From NCBI RefSeq assembly GCF_030014915.1, contig NZ_JAGIXS010000008.1, forward strand, positions 62,001 to 126,000: a DNA stretch of 64,000 nt, given 5' to 3'. Positions within the stretch are counted from its first letter, which is position 1. Each line of letters begins with the position of its first letter. The notes under the pieces were generated by a model, which saw nothing but the letters and a program-made list of their open reading frames with translations, had not been told where the DNA came from and did no database searches. The stretch comes from Pelomonas sp. V22 (GTDB taxonomy: Bacteria; Pseudomonadota; Gammaproteobacteria; Burkholderiales; Burkholderiaceae_C). Below, one piece after another: positions 1 through 8,351 of the stretch. Both the position numbers and the translations under genes were made by a program.

Positions 1-2
1 CC

Positions 3-296
3 TTGCTGCCGCTCAAGCAGGGGCGCTACGCCGTCACGCTCAAGGTAGGTCTGAAAGTCGACAAGACGCATCGCACCTGCTTGGGCGCAGCCTGCTCGGA
101 CCGCGTTGGGACCGTGCCCTACGTGCGGGAGGTCCAGGTCGTTCTCGACACCACGAATGGCTACCGCGCCAAGGGGAGCTTTGAACTGAGCCTCGACGGC
201 GCCCGCACCTCGGCGCTGTTCGGCACCGAATCCGGCGAGGCCATCAGCGGCTTTGCCGGCGTGGCCTCGATCGAGTCGGTGAAGCTGCTGCCATGA
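3..296 (+). CDS. C-terminal part of an unrecognised protein (5'-truncated by the window edge)
   Basis: This open frame runs in from the left edge, so only the last 97 or so codons are visible and the real start lies outside. I do not recognise the family. The visible part is rich in alternating polar and hydrophobic residues, as in a beta-sandwich, and has two cysteines eight residues apart (TCLGAAC), which could form a disulfide in an exported protein. Its stop codon overlaps the start of the next gene (ATGA), so the two are probably translationally coupled and belong to one operon of exported proteins extending to about 3.9 kb. Confidence 0.6.
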   Translation: MLPLKQGRYAVTLKVGLKVDKTHRTCLGAACSDRVGTVPYVREVQVVLDTTNGYRAKGSFELSLDGARTSALFGTESGEAISGFAGVASIESVKLLP

Positions 297-751
297 GAGT
301 GCTGCTCGCGATCGCGGTGCTGGGCAGCCTGTCTGTGCTGGCACGCGCGCAGGACATCGACAAGTTGCTGGACGCCCAGAACAAGCCGGCGAAGACGACG
401 AGCACGGTCGACGCCAGCGTGAACAAGACCGCCAATGAGTCAGCCCAGGCGGTGGCCAAGCGCCATGCCGAGCTCGAACAGCGCCGCCGTGAGATGGCGG
501 CGGCGGCCGCAGCCGACAAGGCCTATGAAGACCGCAGCAGCGCAGACTGGACTGTGCTCGGCGAGAAGAAGGGCGGTGGCCTGGCGCACTGGTACCAGAA
601 GGAAGTGCGCGTGCGCTGCAACTTTGGACGCAAGGCCAGGGAGGAGTTCTCAGTCCACCTGCTGAACTCGGGCCGGTGGCAATCCAGTACCGGCCCGGTC
701 ACCAAGAGCCTGGCGGAGTCGGCGCAGTGGGAGTGCCGGAGTTCACGATGA
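293..751 (+). CDS. Exported protein of unknown function, paralogue of 3404-3898
   Basis: 152 residues. A typical Sec signal peptide (MRVLLAIAVLGSLSVLARAQ) is followed by a polar, Ala/Arg/Glu-rich segment (about 45-90) that looks helical or coiled, then a small C-terminal domain with W, GG, a VRC motif, N-x-GRW and a final cysteine. The same order of features (W-x-V/I, GG, V-x-C, N-G-x-W, A-x-x-x-C) occurs in the protein at 3404-3898, so the two appear to be paralogues in the same cluster. The start overlaps the stop of the upstream gene by ATGA. The product is expected in the periplasm; function unknown. Confidence 0.7.
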   Translation: MRVLLAIAVLGSLSVLARAQDIDKLLDAQNKPAKTTSTVDASVNKTANESAQAVAKRHAELEQRRREMAAAAAADKAYEDRSSADWTVLGEKKGGGLAHWYQKEVRVRCNFGRKAREEFSVHLLNSGRWQSSTGPVTKSLAESAQWECRSSR

Positions 752-764
752 TGAGGTCGACGCA

Positions 765-2129
765 ATGACACGTGGGATACAGATTCGGAGTGTGATGGTG
801 TGGATCGCGGGTCTGCTGACGGCCTGCGCTGGCGCCCCGCCCCCGCCGCCGACACAACCACCAGCGCGCACCACCACAACCGCGCCGGCTCAGACTGCCG
901 CAACCGTGCCCCCAGCACCTGTGACGGGTTTGCTCAATTCCGACCGTGTGATCGTTGGTGAAGGTGATTGCCGCACGCTGCGCCACGCCGTGTACCAGCG
1001 CAACGGCTTTGTGGAGATCGAGATCGACAGGCCCTACTCGGGACGCTGCGGCTTCACCGACCTGGCCTTGGTGATCGACGACATTGCCATCCCAGGCCCC
1101 GCCGCCGTGTCTGCATCGATCAAGACCAACGACCAGGGCGTTCGCTACTGGGCCGACAGGCGAGGCACCCTGTTCTTCAAGTACGGCAAGCCGCTGGATC
1201 CGTCATTGCTGAACGAGCGCGCGCGCTTCGGTCTGGCGCAGCCCGTGTGCAGATGGGGCGGGCACTGTCTCACCGACGCAGGCCTGCTGCTTGCCAAGAT
1301 CGACGTCGGGCAGTTGCTACAGGAAGGGTCCATCCGCGCGGCGTTGGAGTCTGACGATGACGCATCGCTATTGAAGACCTACAGCGCCACCAAGGATTCG
1401 CGCGTGCTGGAGGCACTGCTCCGGCGGACCGGGCCGGAGAACACGGTCGAGCGTGCGTTGTCCATCCATGGCGTCGAGTCATCGCCAAAGGCGCTTGCCT
1501 TGGCACAACGGCTGGCGCTCGAGGGGCGTCGCGTCGACTCGCTGCTGAAAGTGCATGCCATCAACAAGCGCCGCGAGCTGCTGAGCGTTGCGCATGATGC
1601 AGCCACCACAGACGCAGAGCGGGCCCAGGTGGAACTGCTTGTGATGCAGTCTCTGCAGGACAAGCTGTTCGACTTCAAGGCGACTCTGGCCGGCACCGGG
1701 CGCGTCGACGCCAACGACAGCAATGTGGTCATCGCCCGCGTCGTCGAGACCAAGCTTCGCGCCCTGCTCAGCTTCAGCGGTCAGCTCCGCACCGACATCT
1801 ATGCGCCGCGCTTCGACTACGCGGTCGATGGCGTGCTCGTCCTGGTGGCCCACGGCGTTCAAAGCGGCGAGCGAAATTGCGGCTTCCTGTGGGGCGACAA
1901 ATGCGAAATCAAGGACGAACCCACGAGTCGCAGCTTCGAGTACCCCGTCTCGCTCATCTTCAGCCGCAACGGCCAGTACCGGGTCAGCGGCAGCCGCGAC
2001 ATCGAGTGGAAGTCGATCTCCGGCGGCTCGGGTGCCGCCAGTGGACTGCTGATGGGCGGCACACGCGTCTTCAAGGCCGATGGACGGTTCGACATGCAGT
2101 TTCAAGTGAAGTCCTTGAAACCGCTGTGA
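765..2129 (+). CDS. Predicted lipoprotein of unknown function
   Basis: 454 residues. The N-terminus is a lipoprotein signal with lipobox LLTAC (Cys21), followed by a low-complexity Pro/Thr/Ala linker to about residue 55, consistent with anchoring to a membrane and extending away from it. The middle (about 175-310) is Ala/Leu/Arg-rich and probably helical. The C-terminal third contains a C...C pair in a short insertion (NCGFLWGDKC) and beta-rich sequence. It lies 13 bases after the previous gene and 37 bases before the next. I do not recognise the family. Its placement among four other exported proteins suggests a joint envelope function. Confidence 0.7.
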   Translation: MTRGIQIRSVMVWIAGLLTACAGAPPPPPTQPPARTTTTAPAQTAATVPPAPVTGLLNSDRVIVGEGDCRTLRHAVYQRNGFVEIEIDRPYSGRCGFTDLALVIDDIAIPGPAAVSASIKTNDQGVRYWADRRGTLFFKYGKPLDPSLLNERARFGLAQPVCRWGGHCLTDAGLLLAKIDVGQLLQEGSIRAALESDDDASLLKTYSATKDSRVLEALLRRTGPENTVERALSIHGVESSPKALALAQRLALEGRRVDSLLKVHAINKRRELLSVAHDAATTDAERAQVELLVMQSLQDKLFDFKATLAGTGRVDANDSNVVIARVVETKLRALLSFSGQLRTDIYAPRFDYAVDGVLVLVAHGVQSGERNCGFLWGDKCEIKDEPTSRSFEYPVSLIFSRNGQYRVSGSRDIEWKSISGGSGAASGLLMGGTRVFKADGRFDMQFQVKSLKPL

Positions 2130-2166
2130 GCGCCACCAACGGCCATCCCATGGAAAGGAAATCACT

Positions 2167-3402
2167 TTGAGGACGACTCTCACCGCGGCAATCACGCTGC
2201 TTGTGACTGCCTTGCCCGCCTCGTCGGCATGGGCTCAGAGCTACCAGATCGGCAGCAACGTGCAATGCCAGGAGCAAACGCAGGGCTGGTTCCGGCACAG
2301 CGGCTCCTGCAACCAGGCCGGTCAGCTGCAGGGCAAGGGCATCGCGTCGATGGGCGACATGCTGCTCATCGGCGAGTTCGCCAACGGCTTGCCGGATGGA
2401 CCGCAGCACGTGTTCCATGTACGCAAGCCCAAGGAAGATCTGGGGCAACAGATCAACAGCACGGTGGAGTCGGCTCAGCGTGTCATCAGCCGAGCGAATG
2501 GCAAGCCCTTCGAAAGACGAGGCCTGGCCTGCCTGGTCAACTTTCGCGAAGGGCAGCCCGCCGACAACACGATCGCCTGCAATGGCGTCGTCGCCAAGGC
2601 GCGCACGGGCAGCGTCAGGATGGTGAAGGTCAATGGGCGCGTGCGCCTGGAGATGGATGAGGCTGACATCGCCGGCCAGTCCCACAAGTGGACCGCGCGC
2701 ACGCTGGCCTATGACGAGCACGGGGCTGTCGATCTCAGGGTGTCCGGCCACCATGTCGACGTGACCGGGACCTCCCAGTACCGGCATGACCCCTTCAGCC
2801 TGTCTGGAACAGCGCAGGCAGCCAGCCTGGGTGTGCTGCATTTCAAGAGTGGCTTCAACGAGTACATCCGCGCGACTTTCGATCTCAAGGCAGTGACTGG
2901 CACCTTGGTCTCCCCGCAGCGACGCCAGGATTGGCCCCACCATGCAACGACGCCGACCCTCTCGGTGGCCGGCCGCTTCGACTTCCAGATGGAGAACACC
3001 TCGGCTGCCGTGCTGTTGAACTCGGTCCGGCCGGACAAGACATCGACCAGGCCGCTCACCAGCGACTACATCTATCGCCTCCAGACACCCGCAGGGAACT
3101 TCATGGCCGCCTTTTACGAGCATCGTGAGCAATGGCGACAGTCTCCCGTCCACTATTTCAAGTCCGATTCGCTCGAGTTCGATGCCAGCGGCTATGAGCT
3201 CTGCCTGCGTCAGATCTACTCCAACAGCTCACGGGAGGCTGAGCCGCTGGGCACCGCCTTCATCAGCACCGAGCAGATCAGCGGCAGGGACTATGCGACC
3301 TTTGAGATCGGCTTCGTCCCACGCTGCGGCAAGGTCACGGACAAGTCCGGAAGAAGCTTCGCCGGCTTGTTCGACAGCAAGGGGCGGCCTCTGCCGAATT
3401 GA
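2167..3402 (+). CDS. Exported protein of unknown function with a MORN-like N-terminal stretch
   Basis: 411 residues, read from a TTG start preceded by a purine-rich ribosome-binding region (GGAAAGG at about 2151-2157). The first 23 residues are a Sec signal peptide ending SAWA. Just after it, a segment with GKGIASMGDMLLIGEF and NGLPDGPQ resembles one MORN-type repeat, although a single weak repeat is not diagnostic. The rest is beta-rich with several isolated cysteines. It belongs to the run of exported proteins from the left edge to 3898. Function unknown. Confidence 0.65.
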   Translation: MRTTLTAAITLLVTALPASSAWAQSYQIGSNVQCQEQTQGWFRHSGSCNQAGQLQGKGIASMGDMLLIGEFANGLPDGPQHVFHVRKPKEDLGQQINSTVESAQRVISRANGKPFERRGLACLVNFREGQPADNTIACNGVVAKARTGSVRMVKVNGRVRLEMDEADIAGQSHKWTARTLAYDEHGAVDLRVSGHHVDVTGTSQYRHDPFSLSGTAQAASLGVLHFKSGFNEYIRATFDLKAVTGTLVSPQRRQDWPHHATTPTLSVAGRFDFQMENTSAAVLLNSVRPDKTSTRPLTSDYIYRLQTPAGNFMAAFYEHREQWRQSPVHYFKSDSLEFDASGYELCLRQIYSNSSREAEPLGTAFISTEQISGRDYATFEIGFVPRCGKVTDKSGRSFAGLFDSKGRPLPN

Positions 3403-3403
3403 C

Positions 3404-3898
3404 ATGCGCACCTACAAACACATCGCCTGCTTCGCCCTGCTGTATGTCTTCGTCAGCGTCTCTGGCCAGGCCAATCCCGTCGATGACGCCTACCGCAAGG
3501 CAGACGCCAGCTCGGGCAACAAGGTCGAACTGAGCGTCGCTGCATCAGTCCGCAGCGACATCGCGCGGGCCCGGAGCGCACTGGGCGCCCAGGTGGACGA
3601 AACGGACCGGCGCAACAAGCAGCGTCAGGCAGAGCAGGCGGCCGCAGGCCCCAGCAGCACCAACAGCAACCCTTCAACAGCAGCCACGGGCAGCGCATGG
3701 AAGATCGTCAGGCAGTACGAAGGCGGCTTCTCGGAGTTCGGCTTCGACACGCGGCACACCATCTTCGTGGTCCGCTGTCGCAGCGGCGCCGAGCACAAGC
3801 TGTACCGCGACAAGAACGGCAAGTGGGGCAGCGTGGGAGCTGGGTTCAACAACTCGGCGGCGTCGCTGGAAATGGCAGCGAGCCAGAAATGCAACTAG
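3404..3898 (+). CDS. Small exported protein of unknown function, paralogue of 293-751
   Basis: 164 residues from an ATG one base after the stop of the upstream gene. The same frame stays open further upstream, but that part lies inside the preceding gene and has no signal peptide, whereas this start gives MRTYKHIACFALLYVFVSV, a good signal sequence. A polar Arg/Gln-rich segment (about 45-80) and a Ser/Thr/Asn linker precede a C-terminal domain with W-K-I-V, GG, VVRC, KNGKW and a terminal KCN. These features match the order in the protein at 293-751. Function unknown; a periplasmic location is inferred. Confidence 0.7.
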   Translation: MRTYKHIACFALLYVFVSVSGQANPVDDAYRKADASSGNKVELSVAASVRSDIARARSALGAQVDETDRRNKQRQAEQAAAGPSSTNSNPSTAATGSAWKIVRQYEGGFSEFGFDTRHTIFVVRCRSGAEHKLYRDKNGKWGSVGAGFNNSAASLEMAASQKCN

Positions 3899-4041
3899 CA
3901 GGGGAAGCGTCGCTGAACCTGCCCAGTCTCCGTTCATTCGGCATGTGAGGCACCGCAGCCGATATGCGACGCCGCTCAACTGCCCATTGAAATCAGGCCG
4001 CGTCAGCAACATTCGAAAGACTCGTGAAGCGCCCGGTCCCG

Positions 4042-4362
4042 TGAGGTCCGATTCGATAGGCCTGATCCCGCGCCTGCTGGCTGGTCGCTACGACGGCCTG
4101 ATCACCACACCTGCCTACTTCGTCACCCTCCGCCGGATTGCCGGCGGTGCCGACATACGCCCGCTGCCCATTCCTGAGGGGGAGCCCTTCCTGGCGGGCA
4201 TCTACCTCTCGCGCAAGACCCTCAGCGAGGGTCGCTGCCAGCAGATCCGCAAGGCCCTACAGGCCATCCACCAGGACGGCACGCTGCTGCGCATTTTGCT
4301 GCGGTATTCCCCCGGAAGCGATGGCACGCGAGCGGGTGGCCTTCAAGGACGAGGCGCCCTGA
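4042..4362 (+). pseudogene. Remnant of a family-3 periplasmic solute-binding protein
   Basis: The frame at about 4042-4305 translates to a recognisable C-terminal part of an SBP_bac_3-type domain ([47 protein letters not shown]). After about 4306 the expected C-terminus ([16 protein letters not shown] and stop at 4360-4362) continues in a different frame, indicating a frameshift around the C-run near 4308-4313. The N-terminal two thirds, including any signal peptide, is missing. Bases 3899-4041 hold nothing I can identify. It is a degraded gene, probably not functional. Confidence 0.6.
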
Positions 4363-4414
4363 CCAACGCACGTCCGACCGCGTCAGCGCTGGCTCGGCCG
4401 GCGACAATGCCTCC

Positions 4415-5320
4415 ATGAGCCCCGACGCGCCCCGCTCCCGCCTCTCCCTCTACCTGGACCTGATCCGCTGGGACCGCCCGGCCGGCTGGCTGCTGTTGCT
4501 CTGGCCCACGCTGGGCTGCCTCTGGATAGCGGCGGACGGCTGGCCCGGCTGGCACCTGCTCGTGGTGTTCACGCTTGGCACCATCCTGATGCGCTCGGCC
4601 GGCTGCTGCATCAACGATGTGGCCGACCGCGACTTCGACAAGCATGTGAAGCGCACCGCCAACCGGCCGGTCACCAGCGGCGCGGTGTCGGTCAAGGAGG
4701 CCCTGCTGCTGGGGGCAGGTCTTGCGCTGGCGGCCTTTGGCCTCGTGTTGACGACCAACGCCACGACCATCCTGCTGTCGTTCGCGGCCCTGGCCGTGGC
4801 CCTGGTCTATCCGTACGCCAAGCGCCTGGTCGCGATGCCGCAGGCCGTGCTGGGCGTGGCCTTTTCATTCGGCATCCCCATGGCCTTCTCGGCCGCCCAG
4901 GGCGGCACCGTCTTCAGCCTGGAAGCGCTCAATGCGGCCGTGCCGCTGTCAGCCTGGGCCTTGCTCGTCGCCAACCTGTTCTGGGTGCTGGCCTACGACA
5001 CCGAGTACGCGATGGTGGACCGCGATGACGACATCCGCATCGGCATCAAGACCTCGGCTTTGACGCTGGGCCGTTTCGACGTGATCGGCGTGATGGTCTT
5101 CTATGTGATCTACCTGGCCGCCTGGACGGGGCTCGGGCTGCGCTTCGGCCTCGGCAAGTACTTCATCGCGGGCGTGGTCGTCGCCGCCGCACAGGTGGTC
5201 TGGCACTACACGCTGATACGCGAACGCTCGCGCGAAGGCTGCTTCAAGGCCTTCCGGCAGAACCACTGGCTGGGGTTTGCGGTGTTTGTTGGGACGGTGG
5301 TGGATCTGGCGCTGCGCTGA
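4415..5320 (+). CDS. ubiA: 4-hydroxybenzoate polyprenyltransferase UbiA
   Basis: 301 residues. UbiA attaches the polyprenyl tail to 4-hydroxybenzoate, the first membrane step of ubiquinone synthesis in the inner membrane. Both Mg-prenyl diphosphate binding motifs are visible: NDVADRDFD at 67-75 and [12 protein letters not shown] at 195-206. The remainder is about nine hydrophobic helices. Length and motif spacing match bacterial UbiA (about 290 residues). It appears monocistronic: the pseudogene lies upstream, and a convergent pectate lyase gene ends 53 bases downstream. No intrinsic terminator with a T-tract is visible between them. Confidence 0.95.
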   Translation: MSPDAPRSRLSLYLDLIRWDRPAGWLLLLWPTLGCLWIAADGWPGWHLLVVFTLGTILMRSAGCCINDVADRDFDKHVKRTANRPVTSGAVSVKEALLLGAGLALAAFGLVLTTNATTILLSFAALAVALVYPYAKRLVAMPQAVLGVAFSFGIPMAFSAAQGGTVFSLEALNAAVPLSAWALLVANLFWVLAYDTEYAMVDRDDDIRIGIKTSALTLGRFDVIGVMVFYVIYLAAWTGLGLRFGLGKYFIAGVVVAAAQVVWHYTLIRERSREGCFKAFRQNHWLGFAVFVGTVVDLALR

Positions 5321-5373
5321 ACAAGGCGCCCTGGGGCACTGCCCAGGCAGGCCCCCAGCTCAGCCGCGCAGCC

Positions 5374-6729
5374 TCACTGCGCCTTCTGGTTCACAAAGAG
5401 TGAGTCCCAGCCCTCCCTGGGGCTCATGTCGCCGAGATTCCACTGCGCCGGATCGAACGCCCGCCGCGTCGGCGCATAGAGCTTGCCGTGCGGATGGCCG
5501 TGGGCGTTCTGCAGTTCTGAATCGATGATCTGGCCGCGGCCCTCGGCCACGTCGGACAGCAGCTTGAAGTCGATGGGGTCGCGGTCCCAGGGCCGCGCGC
5601 CAACGGCCAGTGGCAGCTCCGCCTCCAGACGCGCCGCCGCGTGGATGCGGATGTCGGGCGGCAGGTAGGGCTGCTCGGCCTTGAGGATGCGGGCTGTGCC
5701 GGCCGTGTAGACACCGGTCTGCGCCACCGGCTTGCCAACCTCGTCGACGGCGATGTTGTCCTGCAGGAACAGCTCCACGTCGCCATGGCCGCCGAGGGCG
5801 AACAAGGGCGTGCTCGGCCGCGTGTCCGGCCCCTGGCGGTAGGCATTGCCGATCAGCGTCACCTTGCCCAGCTGGAAGGGCCGGCCCACCCACTCATGCG
5901 CCACCAGGTTGTAGTGCACGGCCTTCCAGCCCGGGTTGTAGATCAGGTTGTTGACCATGGCCGCGTGCACGCCGCCCTTGAACAGGGCGTTGCGCTCCAT
6001 GTTCGAGGCGTAGAGATTGGCGTAGAGCAGGATGCCGGTGGCGTTGTCGTGGATCAGGCTACCCTTGGAATGCTCGCCCTTCTCGTGCACCGAATTGGCC
6101 AGGCCCTCGTAGATCAGGTTGTGGCTGTAGGTGATCTGGTGGGAGGTGTTCAGGCGCCAGTCTTCCGGCTTGTCGCCGCCATTGAAGCGCGGGCCGCCGA
6201 CCGAGAGGTTCTCGTCGGTCGCCCAGGAGAAGCTGCAGTGGTCGACGATGACCTGGCTGGCCGCGCCCTGCGTGGAGATGCCGTCCTGGTCCGCCCCGCC
6301 CTTCTTGGGCCGGCCGAACTCGCCGGGCCGGAACATCAGGTGCTGGATGATGACTTGGCTGGTGCGGATGTTCGTCTCGCCCTTGATCAGGGTGATGCCC
6401 GGATGGGGCGCCGTCTGCCCAGCGATGGTGATGAACGGGTGGCGGATGTTGAGCTCCTTGCCCGCCATGTCGATCACGCCGCCCACCTCGAAGACCACGA
6501 TGCGCGGCCCTTCGGCCTCGACCGCCTCGCGCAACGAGCCCGGGCCCGATTCGGCCAGGGTCGTGACCCGGAGGATGCGGCCCCCGCGGCCGCCCTGGGT
6601 GCCGGCTGCCCAGCCCGCCACGTCGTAGCTGGCCCGGTTGATGGCCGCAACAGCACCGGTCTGCGCCTGCACCGGAGCCAGCACTAACACTGCCGCAATT
6701 CCAAGCAGGCTGTAGATCGTTTGCCTCAT
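5374..6729 (-). CDS. Secreted pectate lyase, PL1-like
   Basis: 451 residues read from an ATG at 6729. The open frame continues far upstream, but that part is antisense to the TRAP gene and has no export signal. Residues 1-23 form a signal peptide ending VQAQ. The mature protein has the parallel beta-helix look of family 1 pectate lyases: GGRGG at 46-50, the SGPGSLREAV start of the helix, VIIQHLMFRPGE near 127, a DQDGIS segment near 148, and VDHCSFSWATDEN at 162-173. It should cleave polygalacturonate by beta-elimination outside the inner membrane, releasing unsaturated oligogalacturonides. The divergent TRAP importer and shared promoter region suggest coordinated uptake of the products. Confidence 0.85.
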   Translation of the reverse strand: MRQTIYSLLGIAAVLVLAPVQAQTGAVAAINRASYDVAGWAAGTQGGRGGRILRVTTLAESGPGSLREAVEAEGPRIVVFEVGGVIDMAGKELNIRHPFITIAGQTAPHPGITLIKGETNIRTSQVIIQHLMFRPGEFGRPKKGGADQDGISTQGAASQVIVDHCSFSWATDENLSVGGPRFNGGDKPEDWRLNTSHQITYSHNLIYEGLANSVHEKGEHSKGSLIHDNATGILLYANLYASNMERNALFKGGVHAAMVNNLIYNPGWKAVHYNLVAHEWVGRPFQLGKVTLIGNAYRQGPDTRPSTPLFALGGHGDVELFLQDNIAVDEVGKPVAQTGVYTAGTARILKAEQPYLPPDIRIHAAARLEAELPLAVGARPWDRDPIDFKLLSDVAEGRGQIIDSELQNAHGHPHGKLYAPTRRAFDPAQWNLGDMSPREGWDSLFVNQKAQ

Positions 6730-6761
6730 CCGGCCACCCCCATGAAACCACTCATGAATCT

Positions 6762-6774
6762 GAAACGCTGTTTC
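6762..6774. promoter_or_regulatory. KdgR-like palindrome between pectate lyase and TRAP operon
   Basis: A perfect 13-base palindrome, GAAAC-GCT-GTTTC, lies in the 108-base divergent intergenic region. The operators of the IclR-family regulator KdgR, which controls pectin genes in enterobacteria, have a GAAAC-N3-GTTTC-like core, so an IclR-type repressor responding to pectin breakdown products is a reasonable guess. A second smaller palindrome, TTTCGAAA, lies at 6800-6807. No regulator gene is adjacent. Confidence 0.5.
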
Positions 6775-6837
6775 GCTATTCTGGTTCAGGCCCTGAATTT
6801 TTCGAAACGGTACAGACCCTGAGGCCCGGAGACTGCG

Positions 6838-7809
6838 ATGAAGACCCTGAAGACCTGCGTCCTTTTTGCGGCGCTGCTGCCGGCCCTGGCCAGCCTGGCA
6901 CAAGCCCAGACCCTGCGCGCCGCCGACATCCACAACAGCGATGACTACCCGACCGTCGTGGCGGTGAAGCACATGGGCGAGTTGCTCGCCAAGCAGACGA
7001 ACGGGCGGCTGAAGATCAAGGTCTTCAACAAGGGGGCGCTGGGCACCGAGAAGGAGACCATCGACCAGGTCAAGGTCGGCGCGCTGGACATGGCGCGGGT
7101 CAACGTCAGCCCGATGAACGCGATCTGCGCCAAGACCCTGGTGCCGACCATGCCCTTTCTGTTCCGCTCGGTGGACCACATGCGCAGTGCGCTGGACAGC
7201 GCGGCCGGCGAGGAGATCCTGCGCAGCTGCGAGCCGCAGGGCTTCGTGGGCCTCGCCTTCTACGACAGCGGCGCCCGCTCGATCTACGGCAAGAAGCCGA
7301 TCAAGACCGTGGCGGATGCCAAGGGCCTGAAGATCCGTGTGCCGCAGTCCGAGCTCTGGGTGGCCATCGTCGGCGCCATGGGCGCGAACGCCACGCCCAT
7401 GCCGCTGGGCGAGGTCTACACCGGGCTCAAGACCGGCCTGATCGACGCGGCCGAGAACAACGTGCCCTCCTTCGAGGGCTACAAGCACTACGAGGCGGTC
7501 AAGTACTACTCGCGCACCGAGCACTCGATGGCGCCCGAGATGCTCTTGATGAGCAAGCGCTCGTACGACAAGCTGAGCCCGGCCGACCAGGCCCTGGTGC
7601 GCGCGGCGGCCAAGGCCTCGGTCGCCTTCCAGCGCCAGAAATGGGACGAGCAGGAGGCCAAGTCGCTGGCCCTCGTGAAGTCCAAGGGCGCCGAGGTGGT
7701 GGACGTGGACAAGGCCTCGTTCCAGGCGCAGATGGCGCCGGTCTACGCCAAGTTCATGAGCACGCCGGACCTGCAGCGCCTGGTCAAGGCCTTGCAGGAC
7801 GTGAAATGA
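6838..7809 (+). CDS. TRAP transporter substrate-binding protein (DctP family), likely for a uronate
   Basis: 323 residues with a signal peptide ending LAQAQ near residue 24. The mature protein has DctP/TAXI-like features: [37 protein letters not shown], the AKGLKIRVP motif containing the carboxylate-binding arginine, and the [13 protein letters not shown] segment. DctP-type proteins capture small organic acids in the periplasm and deliver them to a sodium-driven permease. Substrate is inferred from the divergent pectate lyase: galacturonate or an unsaturated derivative is more likely than C4-dicarboxylates. A CGGAGA ribosome-binding site precedes the ATG. It overlaps the next gene by four bases. 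Confidence 0.85.
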   Translation: MKTLKTCVLFAALLPALASLAQAQTLRAADIHNSDDYPTVVAVKHMGELLAKQTNGRLKIKVFNKGALGTEKETIDQVKVGALDMARVNVSPMNAICAKTLVPTMPFLFRSVDHMRSALDSAAGEEILRSCEPQGFVGLAFYDSGARSIYGKKPIKTVADAKGLKIRVPQSELWVAIVGAMGANATPMPLGEVYTGLKTGLIDAAENNVPSFEGYKHYEAVKYYSRTEHSMAPEMLLMSKRSYDKLSPADQALVRAAAKASVAFQRQKWDEQEAKSLALVKSKGAEVVDVDKASFQAQMAPVYAKFMSTPDLQRLVKALQDVK

Positions 7810-8351
7810 GCGAGCAGCCAGCCTCGACCGAGGCAAGACCGGATCCCTGGGCGCCGACGCGGCTGTTCACCCGGCTCTGCGCCGGCCTCTCCAAGGTCGC
7901 CTTGATGGCTGCGGTGCTGGGCCTGATCCTCGTCCTGATCTGCGTGCAGTACCAGGTCATCGGTCGCTACCTCTTCAACGATTCGCCGACCTGGACCGAA
8001 GCATTGGCCCTGCTGCTGGTGCTCTACATCACCGCCTTTGGCGTGGCGGTGGGCGTGCGCGATGCCGGCCACATCGGGCTGGAGTCGCTGCTGGTGCTCT
8101 TGCCGGAGAAGCTGCGGCTGAAGCTGGAAGTGCTGATCCATGCCCTCGTCGCGCTGTTCGGCGCCCTGATGCTCGATTCAGGCTGGACCTGGACCACGCT
8201 CAAGTGGGACGAAGCCAAGCCCATGCTGGGCGTGCCCGAGGGCATGGACTATCTGCCGCTGGTGATGGGCGGCGTTCTGATCGTGCTGTTTTCGATTGAG
8301 CACATCGTTGCCTTGCTGCGCGGCCGCAGCGTGGAGCCCGCATGGAATTGA
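7806..8351 (+). CDS. TRAP transporter small permease (DctQ family)
   Basis: 181 residues from the ATG in the ATGA overlap with the binding-protein gene. The frame is also open upstream inside that gene, but only this start gives the usual DctQ length. Four hydrophobic helices are visible (about 35-57, 68-88, 109-130 and 150-172), with the DctQ signature around [20 protein letters not shown] and the loop [12 protein letters not shown]. DctQ forms a complex with the large permease and is needed for sodium-coupled uptake. The gene overlaps the downstream large permease gene by ten bases, a typical dctPQM order. Confidence 0.85.
   Translation: MSEQPASTEARPDPWAPTRLFTRLCAGLSKVALMAAVLGLILVLICVQYQVIGRYLFNDSPTWTEALALLLVLYITAFGVAVGVRDAGHIGLESLLVLLPEKLRLKLEVLIHALVALFGALMLDSGWTWTTLKWDEAKPMLGVPEGMDYLPLVMGGVLIVLFSIEHIVALLRGRSVEPAWN

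Noticed and set aside
5325-5352. CTGGGG/CCCCAG hairpin between ubiA and the pectate lyase
   Set aside because: The stem is short and no T-tract follows on either strand, so I do not call a terminator.
6730-7836. N-terminal extension of the pectate lyase frame
   Set aside because: It is antisense to the TRAP binding-protein gene, has no export signal and would cross the divergent promoter.
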